Of a DNA stretch of 64,000 bases, positions 22,601-34,600 are shown one piece after another. Numbering within the stretch: position 1 is the stretch's first letter; each line of letters opens with the position of its first letter. The position numbers and the translations under genes are program-made. The stretch is from positions 5,702,755 through 5,766,754 of the forward strand of contig CM051512.1 in the NCBI GenBank assembly GCA_028015205.1. The letters are read 5' to 3'. The notes beneath the pieces are model-generated. The model did no database searches. It saw nothing but the letters and a program-made list of their open reading frames with translations, and had not been told where the DNA came from. This stretch comes from Mytilisepta virgata (lineage: Eukaryota > Mollusca > Bivalvia > Mytilida > Mytilidae).

Positions 22601-25600
22601 CTGATTAAAATGGTTAAATTTAAAAATGTTTTAAAAAATGAGCAACATAATTTTTGCACCAAATTCTGAATAATGACCCATTTAATTGTCATTATTTATT
22701 GAATATTAAAAAAATGAATTATTTCATAAGTTTTTTTTAAAATTTAACTTTAAATATTGCATTTTTGCTTTATCAACGAATTTTGATTAACGAAAATGCC
22801 TCTTTATTCATGCTTCAAATTATAATTTTAGAGTCAGAATCGTGATACCGGAAATGAGTTTCTGAAAACGGGCTATAGACATGATAGATCTATGTGCTAC
22901 CACTTTTCTTAGGTGTTATTTTTACAAAATGGTTACGTGAACCCATGAAGCCAGTCTGTCCAGAAAAGACCTTTTTGAAAAATAGGATTACATTTTTCGG
23001 AAGTTTAAAGGGAAAAAAGACATCCTAAGCATACCCTTACTGTTCAAAATCGTTTGAATATGCTATCAACTTGAAGTTGTTTACATCTACTTTCAACAAA
23101 TGAACATTAATTTATGAATATTGTGAATTCATTATACTTTCCCGTTATTACAAAAACGAAAAATACCTCCTTTTTCTCCCTTCATTCCTTTTGCACCAGG
23201 CATTCCAGATGGTCCAACTGGTCCGGGTTCCCCTTTCATTCCAAGATCACCTTTCTGTCCAGGCACTCCCGGTGGTCCTGCATTCCCTTTCATTCCATCA
23301 GTTCCTGTCATTCCTTTTGGTCCAAGTTCACCTTTCATTCCCGGTTCACCTTTTGGTCCAAGCGGTCCAGATGGTCCAGCTTCCCCTTTCTGTCCATGTG
23401 GCCCAGGCGGTCCTGCTTCTCCTTTTGGTCCATGCGGCCCAGGAGGTCCTGTTTCACCTTTCGTTCCGTTTAACCCTGCTTCACCATTAATTCCAGGTTC
23501 ACCTTTAGGTCCTTGTGGTCCTGGTGTTCCAGCATCCCCTTTAATTCCATCGGTTCCTGGCATTCCTTTTGGACCGAATTCACCTTTCATTCCCGATTCA
23601 CCTTTTTGTCCATGCGGCCCAGGTGGTCCTATTTGCCCTTTTGGTCCATTTGGTCCAGGAGATCCTGCTTCACCTTTCGTTCCGTCTAACCCTGCTTCAC
23701 CTTTCATTCCAAGTTCACCTTTGAGTCCGGGCGGTCCAGGTGGTCCTGTATTCCCTTTCATTCCGTCCGATCCTGGCATTCCTTTTGCTCCTAGATTCCC
23801 TTTCATTCCCAGTTCGCCTTTTGGTCCATGCGGCCCAGGTGGTCCTGCCTCTCCTTTCGGTCCTTGTGGCCCAGGTGGTCCTGCTTCCCCTTTTGGTCCA
23901 TTCGGTCCAGGAGATCCTACTTCACCTTTCGTTCCGTCTAACCCTACTTCGCCTTTAATTCCAGGATCACCTTTAGGTCCATCCGATCCAGTTGGTCCTG
24001 GTTCACCCTTCAATCCATCAGTTCCTGGCATTCCTTTTGGCCCTAGTTCACCTTTCATTCCAGTATCACCTTTCGGTCCAAGCTGTCCGGTTGGACCTGC
24101 TTCACCCTTCATTCCATCGGTTCCTGTCATTCCTTTTGGTCCTGGCTCACCTTTCATTCCTGCTTCACCTTTTGGTCCATGCGGTCCAGGTGGTCCTGTT
24201 TCTCCTTTCGTACCGTTTAATCCTGATTCACCTTTCATGCCATTGGGTCCAGGTGGTCCTGCTTCACCTTTCATTCCATCAGTTCCTGACATTCCTTTTG
24301 GTCCTAGCTCACCTTTCATTCCTGCTTCACCTTTTGGTCCATGTGGTCCAGGTGGTCCTGTATCTCCTTTCGTACCGTTTAATCCTGATTCACCTTTCAT
24401 TCCATTGGGTCCGAGTGGTCCTGCTTCACCTTTTATTCCATCAATTCCTGGCATTCCTTTTGGTCCTAGCTCACCTTTTATTCCCGGTTCACCTTTCGGT
24501 CCATGTGGTCCAGGTGGTCCTGCATCCCCATTCGTTCCGTTTAATCCTGGTTCTCCTTTCATTCCGTGAGGTCCGGTTGGTCCTACTTCCCCTTTCATTC
24601 CATCAGTTCCTGGCATTCCTTTTGGTCCTAGTTCACCTTTTATTCCTTGTTCACCTTTCGGTCCGTGCGGTCCAGGTGGTCCTGCATCCCCATTCGTACC
24701 GTTTACTCCTGGTTCACCTTTCATTCCGTGAGGTCCAGTTGGTCCTACTTCCCCTTTCATTCCTTCAGTTCCTGGCATTCCCTTTGGTCCTAGTTCACCT
24801 TTTATTCCTTGTTCACCTTTTGGACCGTGCGGTCCAGGTGGTCCTGTATCCCCATTCGTTCCGTTTATTCCTGATTCACCCTTCATTCCGTGAGGGCCGG
24901 TTGGTCCTACTTCCCCTTTCATTCCATCAGTTCCTTGCATTCCTTTTGGTCCTAGTTCACCCTTTATTCCTTGTTCACCTTTCGGACCATGCGGTCCAGG
25001 TGGTCCTGCTTCACCTTTCGGTCCATGCGGTCCAGGTGGTCCTGAATCCCCTTTCGTTCCGTTAAATCCTGGTTCACCTTTCATTCCACTTTCACCTTTC
25101 GGTCCATGAGGTCCAGGTGTTCCTGCTTCACCTTTCATTCCATCTGTTCCTGGCATTCCTTTTGGTCCTAGTTCACCTTTCATTCCAGGTTCACCTTTTG
25201 GTCCGTGCGGTCCAGGTTGTCCTGCTCCTCCTTTCGTTCCATTCAACCCTACTTCACCTTTTATTCCAGGTGCACCTTCCGGTCCCTGCGGTCCAGGTGG
25301 ACCTTCTTCTCCTTTCGTTCCGTTTAACCCTGGTTTACCGTTCATTCCAGGTTCACCTTTCGGACCGTGAGGTCCAGGTTGTCCTGCATCACCTTTCATT
25401 CCCTCAGTTCCTTGAATTCCTTTTGGTCCTAGTTCACCTTTCATTCCAGGTTCACCTTTTGGTCCGGGTATTCCAATTGGTCCTGAAGGTCCTGGTTCCC
25501 CGATTGGTCCCTCAGATCCCGGTTCTCCTTTTGCGCCATCTGGTCCACTTGGTCCTGCTTCTCCTTTAGGTCCATCCAATCCTTGTTCCCCTTTCATTCC

Positions 25601-28600
25601 AGATGGTCCAGACATTCCTTTTGGTCCTGTAGGTCCTGGTTCTCCTCTTGGTCCCTCAGATCCTTGTTCTCCTTTCGTACCAGTTGGTCCTATTGGTCCT
25701 GCTTCTCCTTTTGGTCCATCTAATCCTTGTTCGCCTTTTATTCCAGATGGTCCAGGCATTCCTTTCGGCCCTGAAGGTCCTAGTTCCCCTTTTAGCCCGT
25801 CTGATCCTTGTTCTCCTTTCGTGCCAGGTGGTCCTATTAGTCCTGCTTCTCCTTTCGGTCCATCTAATCCTTGTTCGCCTTTTATTCCAGATGGTCCAGG
25901 CATTCCTTTCGGCCCTGAAGGTCCTAGTTCCCCTTTTGGCCCGTCTGATCCTGGTTCTCCTTTCGTGCCATGTGGTCCTATTGGTCCTGCTTCTCCTGTC
26001 GGTCCCTTTAATCCTTGTTCACCTTTCACTCCAGATGGTCCAGGCATTCCCTTTGGTCCTGAAGGTCCTGGATCCCCTGTTGATCCATTTGATCCTTTTT
26101 CTCCTTTCATGCCAGGTGGTCCTCCTGAACCTGCTTCTCCTTTCGGTCCGTTTAATCCTTGTTCACCTTTCATTCCAGATGGTCCTGGAATTCCCTTTGG
26201 TCCTGTGGGTCCTGGTTCCCCTCTTGATCCGTCTGATCCTTGTTCTCCTTTCGTTCCAGGTGGTCCTTTTTGCCCTGCTTCTCCTCTCGGTCCCTTTATT
26301 CCTTGTTCACCTTTCATTCCGGATGGTCCAGGCATTCCCTTTGGTCCTGTAGGTCCTTGTTCTCCTGTCGGTCCCTGTAATCCGTGTTCACCTTTCATTC
26401 CTGAAGATCCTGTCAAAATACAAACATGATGCCTGAAACCATTTTTATTATTCAAATTGTCTTTTTCAACTCATACATTTTATAAACAAATGATAAAAGG
26501 GTTAGTGAGTTGTCGAATAGTCTACGAATGATTATTCCAGACATGAAAATTGATTCAAGATACAAACAGCAATAAAACTTAAACGGCTCATTCTATCGGT
26601 GTACAAGTCTTGATCACTAAAATAAAGCAGAGTTAGTTGTTAAAATTTTATCACTTTTAATTTATCTTTTCTTTAATTTTTAATTTTCTTTTGGTTTGGT
26701 TTGTTTTTTTTATGTTTTTCATTTTTTTGTTTGGTTTGATATTTACTTATTGTTTATTTTCAAAAACATTATTAAAATTCAAAACAAAGACCGACGAAGT
26801 CTTTTTGCTAATTTCATCTCTACCATTATGGTGCGAGACCAGACACGTAGAAAAGATTAAAATTACTGAGTGCCCTGAAAATAATTTAAATTATTTTCCA
26901 AGAATTTATGTTTTTGTTTTTTGTTTTTTTTGGGTTTTTTTTTTTGGGGGGGGAGGTGTTTTTGTTTTTATTTTTCTATGTTTGTGATTCTGTTTTGGTT
27001 GTGTGTTTTTTAGAGGGGGAGGGGGATTTTGACATATTGATAAATAAATGTGAGGAAAAACGGTTACAAAGAAAGCACAAAATCAGAAGTATATAACCAA
27101 ACAAACATTCAGCGATCACAACTTGGTCTTCATGAGTGGAAACCGCACCATGCCGCAAGCCCTGAATGGCCCCAAATTAATTAATAAATAGTTACATGTA
27201 TGTCCAACTGTACAATATCATGTGAGAATATCAATAAATAAACGAAATAAGATTATTTTTACCAAAATTTTCCCAAGCTGGTCTAGAGAGGAAATATTAG
27301 AAACATTTGTTTCACTGTTTTCCTGTTTTATTGTTCCTATATCTGGACCTGGGAGATTTTTTTGAGAAGTTAAATCGCACAGATTTAAAATTCTTGTTAT
27401 TTCTGCTGTAGGTTTGAAAATTGTTCAATACACTCAAAGTCCCTCATATGAATGTATTCAGACGACACAATTATATAATAAAACATAGAGAATATTCTCT
27501 CAAAAGTTGGTCAAAATTGGCCAAACAGTGTCCGAATATCTTACTTTAAATGTTTATCATGTTTGAGTTATGGTGTACATTACATGTTGATCCACTTGCT
27601 GGACTATAGACACATGGTTTCCGACGGGCCATTGCGCCAAAGATTTGGTTTCAATGATATTTTAGAATATTTTTAGCTATTTCAATTTTTATTAACAGTG
27701 GCCATATTGGTGCAATGTCCGGACAACTGGAAAAATTTATGAAAGGTTAACACCTATTGCCAAATTCACCAAAGGTTTTCTCTTGAATTTTTTATTGTCT
27801 TTGAATTGGCAACTTCAAAAATGTGTGAAAAAATAAAAAGGATTTCATAAACGTTTGTCAAATACCATTTTAAGGTATATATGATTGAATTATAAAAGAA
27901 AAAGTCGGGGTTCATAGGCAAAAAATTTAATGTTTAAGAAATGGATAAAACCCGAGGATTCCGAAAATATGACAAAAAGACCAAAACATGAATAGCGAGC
28001 ATCCTTAAATGCTTCGTGTCTATTGGTTTAACTTACAAACACTTCCTGTGTATTCTTCGTACAGATAAACCCTTTAAATTTTACAGAATGTTACAATAAG
28101 TTTCTTTTATTATATTTCATTAATCTTGTTTTATTTTATTTATTTTTTTATATATTCAAGAAAACATTTGTTGTAATTCATTAAACACGATTAATTATTA
28201 GAAATTTATTTCGGTTTACCGCTTATACATGTACAAAAAATTACGTTCATTGTTGATATTAAATGGGCAATTTGCAGTGTCATAAATTGCTAGTAAACAG
28301 TATAATTATTTATACATCCTCCTTGATTACAGGACACAACAGTTGTTCGTTTTGCTTCTAAATCTAGTTCAAATATCTTTTAGAAATTCAATAAAACTGT
28401 TCATGGACATTTCAAATTGAAAAAAATGTCGTAGATAATTAATAATCATAATAATTTGATAGTTCCTTAAGACTTCTTAATTTAATATATTTCTGAAATT
28501 TTCATTTGAGTATTGATAGTTCCTTAAGACTTCTTAATTTAATATATTTCTGAAATTTTCATTTGAGTATTTTGATTAGTTGAGAATCGACTGAGGGTCT

Positions 28601-31600
28601 CAGCAATTTACATTTGTACAGTTTTTTAACTGATTAATTGAAGTGTTGAAGACCATTACAGGTAAACCTCTAGCCTTGGTAAGTCTTGTTTGTGTGTTTT
28701 TTTTTTAAATTTCGGTTCATTTTTGTTTCTGAGTTTAGTGTGTCGTCTATTTTGCTGAACTAGTATACAATATTATTTAGGGGACAGCTGAAGCCCGACC
28801 CTCGGTGCGGGATTTTCTCGCTGCGTTGTAGACCCATTGGTAGCCTTGAGCTGTTTTCAGCTCTTTGGTCGGGTTGTTGTCTCTTTGACACATCCCCCGT
28901 TTCTATTCTCTATTCTAATCTCTTTGACACATCCCCCCTTTCCATTCTCTATTCTATTCAAAAGTATTTGCATTGGTAAATGTGCGAAAATTGATGAATT
29001 CTTCTATTGTAATGCTGCCGTTTATCAAGTTGGGAAGACAATTAATTAAAACATGCATACTATTGGGGCATCATCGGTTGATAAAAACAATACACACGTT
29101 AACTTCGGAATAAAACACCTCCATGTTAAAAGTAAAGAATAAAATTTTATACGAAAATGGTCATTACTTCTTGTGTTTTTTTGTTTTAAGATTCTCTTGA
29201 CATCATTGAAACGCTTATAAATGACGTAGCATTAAGGGAGCAACCATTTGAATTTAGGGATGGGAAGGGGGGGGGGGGTTATAGGCATGATCAAACATGC
29301 CTACCCCCTCCCCCTTTTCCCATAAAGTCTAAATGGTTGCTCCCTAACATACGGTACTACCCCAGTTCCCAGTGCCGTAACGTGGAATTTATCATTAAAA
29401 TGTTATGTAAATTTTTCAAAATATAGAGGAAAGAGGGGGGATTACGTGAAGAATACAAACGCAATATTGGTTTTACATGTACCGGTATTGAAAGAATTTC
29501 ACGTCTTGGAATGTGCAGTGCGTCAAACGTTTTTGTCAAAACGATATTAGATAATTTAATCGGTGAAAGAGTACTGAGATAATAGGATGGTGGTGAAAAC
29601 ACAAGTATAATTGAGAATATTAACACAGAGAAAAAATACAACATCGATACAACGAAAAGAATACTAAAACGTAAGAGAACACAAACAATACCAGGAAATT
29701 GGGAACGAGACATTCACATTCACAAGGAGTGACACCAGTTACTACGAAATGGTAAAAATGCCGAACTACAATTATCATAGCATCGATTTTTTTTAAATGA
29801 TAATATGGTTTCTGACGCTTCCAGGCATAAGTAGTCATGGCAGTACCTTTTTGTCCTGGTAATCCTATGCCAGGTGGTCCACGTAAACCTATGCCAGGAT
29901 CTCCATCCCTCCCAGGTGGTCCAGGAAAACCTCTGCCAGGTGGCCCAGGAACACCTATTCCAGGCGGACCAGGAGGTCCGGGTAGTCCAGGGGCTTCTAC
30001 AATAAAAGTAAAATATGGCATAGCAACAACCTTACAGCAAAATGCGAACGGCAGATACATTCCTTCATAATGTTATTTCTAATATAACGCGGCATCTTAT
30101 CTTTTGTGACAAAATTAGGCATTGACAGATTTTTAAATACTTTTGTTGAAATTGGAGTTGAAATATTCTGTGAAAAGTGAGTTTCAACTATTTTTTCCTA
30201 AGGCAAAGTTATCTGGATTTTTAACTATTTATAATTATATTGATCACAGTGTTTTGGTGTTATATTTTTTTTTTCAATTATTTATTTTTTTTTTATTTAC
30301 TTGTTTATTTATTTATTTATTTTTTTTTTTTTTTTGGCTTTCCAAAGTTATATGAGCTTATTTTACAACAGACAGGAAGCATTTTTCCTGACTAAATTTT
30401 ATTGCTTACACTACAAAATGTATATAACAATAAAAATTTTTTAAAAGTGCAAGGTGCCTGTGTTTTGTGATTCTGAATAGAAGATATAAATTTAACAGAA
30501 TATCAATACTCACCAATTATTTTGTATATAATATGGTCTGAAAAACGAAAACAATAATTTTTTGACTGCTGTACATTTTTTAAATTTTTTTTTTTAAAGA
30601 AATAAAAAAGAGATGAGCAATATAAGAAATAGACATAGACAAAATTTGGTTACACTAACTTATTATGCAGCATGTGTCTTGCAAATGGCAGTCAATCGCG
30701 AGAGCTTTTCATAAATAAAAATACAGGCTTGACTCTATAGCCCTCTCCAGAAACTCATTTTCGGCACCACGAATCTGACTCAAAAATTCCGTTGCTGGGG
30801 GAGCAGTACTGGTTCGCTGCAGTGCAGAGCAACCGGTAGGAAGTAAATAGAAATTATTTATTACTTTGATATACACATATTCCAGTCTTATAATCAAGTT
30901 TGATTATAAGTATGTTGGAAGCAAAAAATCTTAAGTAGTTCCCAAATTTATATAAACCAAACATTTCGTGCAAATTAACAAGTTTTAAAAACAATTGATC
31001 ATTTGCTCTTCATTGCAGTGAACCAGTACTGCGTCCCAGCAAGGGAAATAACTTGCCTCATATTATAATTTTAGGGTCGGAATCGTGATACCGGAAATGA
31101 GATTTTAAAATGGGATATATGATATAACCGTTGTCACTGAGCTATTCCATGTTAAAAGTAGTTTGACATTTTGGTGGGCAAACGATTGTAAACGTGTGAA
31201 CAGATCTAATTGTAAGAAAAAACCATAAAGCTTTTTTACGGGTTATTTATTTACTTTGTAAACTAATTTGCTTGGAGTGCTTTGATCCGTTTTAAATTCA
31301 AACTTTAACATTATTAAATTATAGTACTTACCACCATAATTATCTGTAAATGGACCCGGATACGTCTCCTGGGTCTGGATATCAGTGTTTGTCAGTTCAG
31401 TTATATGATTGTAGGTATTGGGACCACTGTATACATTAGTGTCAGTGTTTATGCCATAGTCAGTTTGTATATTATTTTGACTGTATATTCCATAGTCAGT
31501 TTGGACGTTATCGTGACTGTACACACCATAGTCAGATTGACGTTTTACACGGTGATTTTCCTGCTTCAAATAAAAAGATATCTTTTTATAAAACAAACCA

Positions 31601-34600
31601 TTTATGTTTTGTTGGAAGACCTGTTAAAATGCAATAAAAGTCAAGCATTAACACATTAACATTTGTATCACAGAATAATTAATATTAACACTGCTGGTGG
31701 ACTGAATTTCTTCGTTAGCATCAACGGCTCAGTTGCAAGCATTTCTAGTGTGGCATTGATACGTTTTTCGACATAGGATATTAACAAAATAACAATCCAA
31801 AGATACTAATATTAGATATAGTAAATTTATACTATGCTGTATATGACGCATTTCAAGGAGTTACCTCTCATCAGCAGCATTAAAACCGAAATATTTGGAA
31901 GACCAAAAACCAAACTTATATTAACCAAGAAGTACTCAACCAAAAATACCGAAATAGAAAGCCAAATTTCAGCTAAGGAGATCTACCATGTGCAATACAA
32001 GGAATGAACCCTTAGTATTTCTATTGTTTTTGAATTTTGCTAAATACTGGTAATTTCTGTAACATATCAATGAATAATCATGTCAGACAAGTCTGACGAC
32101 TGGGTTGGCGAATAACCTCGGGGACCTAGGGTCCACCAGCAGAGGCATCATCCCAGGAGTTTCAAAATAACAATCCAAAGATACTAATATTAGATATAGT
32201 AAATTTATACTATGCTATATACGACGCATTTCAAGGAGTTATCTCTCATCAGCAGCATTAAAACCAAAACATTTGGAAGACCAAAAACCAAACTTATATT
32301 AACCAAGAAGTACTCAACCAAAAATACCGAAATAGAAAGCCAAATTTCAGCTAAGGAGATCTACCATGTGCAATACAAGGAATGAACCCTTAGTATTTCT
32401 ATTGTTTTTGAATTTTGCTAAATACTGGTAATTTCTGTAACATATCAATGAATAATCATGTCAGACAAGTCTGACGACTGGGTTGGCGAATAACCTCGGG
32501 GACCTAGGGTCCACCAGCAGAGGCATCATCCCAGGAGTTTCAAAATAACAATCCAAAGATACTAATATTAGATATAGTAAATTTATACTATGCTATATAC
32601 GACGCATTTCAAGGAGTTATCTCTCATCAGCAGCATTAAAACCAAAACATTTGGAAGACCAAAAACCAAACTTATATTAACCAAGAAGTACTCAACCAAA
32701 AATACCGAAATAGAAAGCCAAATTTAAGCTAAGGAGATCTACCATGTGCAATACAAGGAATGAACCCTTAGTATTTCTATTGTTTTTGAATTTTGCTAAA
32801 TACTGGTAATTTCTGTAACATATCAATGAATAATCATGTCAGACAAGTCTGACGACTGGGTTGGCGAATACCCTCGGGGACCTAGGGTCCACCAGCAGAG
32901 GCATCATCCCAGGAGTTTCAAAATAACAATCCAAAGATACTAATATTAGATATAGTAAATTTATACTATGCTGTATACGACGCATTTCAAGGAGTTAACT
33001 CTCATCAGCAGCATTAAAACCGAAACATTTGGAAGACCAAAAACCAAACTTATTTTAGCCAACAATTCATCAGTTATGGACTTTTAATACATTGTAATAA
33101 GATCAATAATTTATGTAACGACCTCGTTTAATGATATCGACCGAGGACTTACATTATATATGGGCCTAGTAGAATGATATCGAGCGGCGACTTTAGTCCG
33201 AGGTTGATACCATTCTACCAGGTCCATATATAATAAATTGACCGCATCAAAGGTCCTTAATTATAATATTACATATGCACCGTCTGTTTTCAATCAGCAC
33301 TTTCAAACCAAAATATGTAAAATGTGCATTTTGATAGTTCTCAGCCTTCTGTACAACAGGTAGACGATGAAACATAAAGTTAAACAAAATTGAAACAAAT
33401 CAACATTTTGACAATAGTGAGACATTTTACGAACAAATCCGCATATTAGTTTAATAATATGGAGAAAATATTCTTTTACGGTGTCAATATGGTTTTACAA
33501 GAGCTTCAATACATGAAATATCCTGGAAATCATGTGACCAAATAAACCCGTGAGAAAACGAGAAAAACACCGAATGTGTAATATTATACAATCATAGTCA
33601 GTTTTAGAGGTAGATGTGAGTTTCAAATAGACCTGATCCTCGGCCGGGTTAAACCAAAGACATTAAAATTGGTATTTGCTGCTTCTCCGCCACGCACGCG
33701 GCATCTAGTAGTAAGAGCAAAGACTGGTCGGCTCGGAGTCAGTATAATGTGTCCGAGTGAGGTGATATGTCTTCCTGCGGACAGTTTCCTCGTGAGCTAG
33801 CACATTAAAAATCCGACTTAGCGCGTCGGTCTAGTACAAAGCAGGGACCATATTCATTATCATATCAACATGTTCTTGTCCTGATATGCACCTGGTTGCC
33901 ACTGGACGTTAAACAATAATTCATCCATCCAAATAGACCTGAAAAATTAATTTTTAGGTCTGTTCAAACTTATATCGACCGATACAAAAGACTGTAACTC
34001 CGTAATTTTAAATCACTCTTTAATATTTTCAATCAATACATATCTCCCCAAGAAACCGTCTTCTTTATTAATTCATATTTTATAATTCAAAAATGGAATG
34101 TACATACATGCAATTTCAGGAGACCAATTAGATCATCTCAATAAAATTATTATGTAATACATGCAATTATTCTTTGATATTTATATCTCAAAATAACAAT
34201 CCAAAGATACTAATATTAGATATAGTAAATTTATACTATGCTGTATACGACGCATTTCAAGGAGTTACCTCTCATCAGCAGCATTAAAACCGAAACATTT
34301 GGAAGACCAAAAACCAAACTTATTTTAAAACAAGAAGTACTCTTAACCAAAACTCCGAAATAGGAAGCCAAATTCCAGCTAAGGAGATCTACCATGTGCA
34401 ATACAAGGAATGAACCCTTAGTAATTAAACTACTGATATCTCTCTCATTTCCTGGTCCCAAGATAATTTAAAACCTACTCCAACTGACATTAAAGTGCAA
34501 AATAGAATATTGAAGGTTATCACCATGAAATGTTCTTTTATGAGCAAGGACCTCACAACTTTTAGGAAACAGACGTATACACTTCAAAGATTAAACTGCC

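Larger units (their letters stand above)
26410..29846 (-). other. Intron 5 of the collagen-like gene
   Basis: Low-complexity T/G tracts (about 26,640-27,020), a 57-bp exact tandem duplication (28,458-28,571), a tail-like repeat (28,790-28,960) and a hairpin MITE (29,235-29,345). No additional exon is supported. Confidence 0.5.
31786..33065 (-). mobile_element. Retrozyme-like array, four hammerheads, 378-bp period
   Basis: The ribozyme core GACGCATTTC (reverse sense) recurs at 31845, 32223, 32601 and 32979, a period of exactly 378 bp. Units are nearly identical and include GTCAGACAAGTCTGAC. The array ends inside a unit on both sides. It lies in intron 2 of the collagen-like gene on the same (minus) strand, about 230 bp upstream of exon 3. 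Confidence 0.75.

Noticed and set aside
23721..26429. Long plus-strand open frames opposite the collagen exon (up to 357 codons).
   Set aside because: They are shadows of Gly-X-Y codon bias on the other strand; no start context, domains or splice logic.
30709..30897. A minus-strand 62-codon ORF as an extra collagen-gene exon.
   Set aside because: No suitable splice sites or phase; it overlaps a degraded inverted repeat.
34231..34461. A 76-codon ORF over the retrozyme unit.
   Set aside because: It coincides with the ribozyme repeat; other units of the repeat do not keep the frame.
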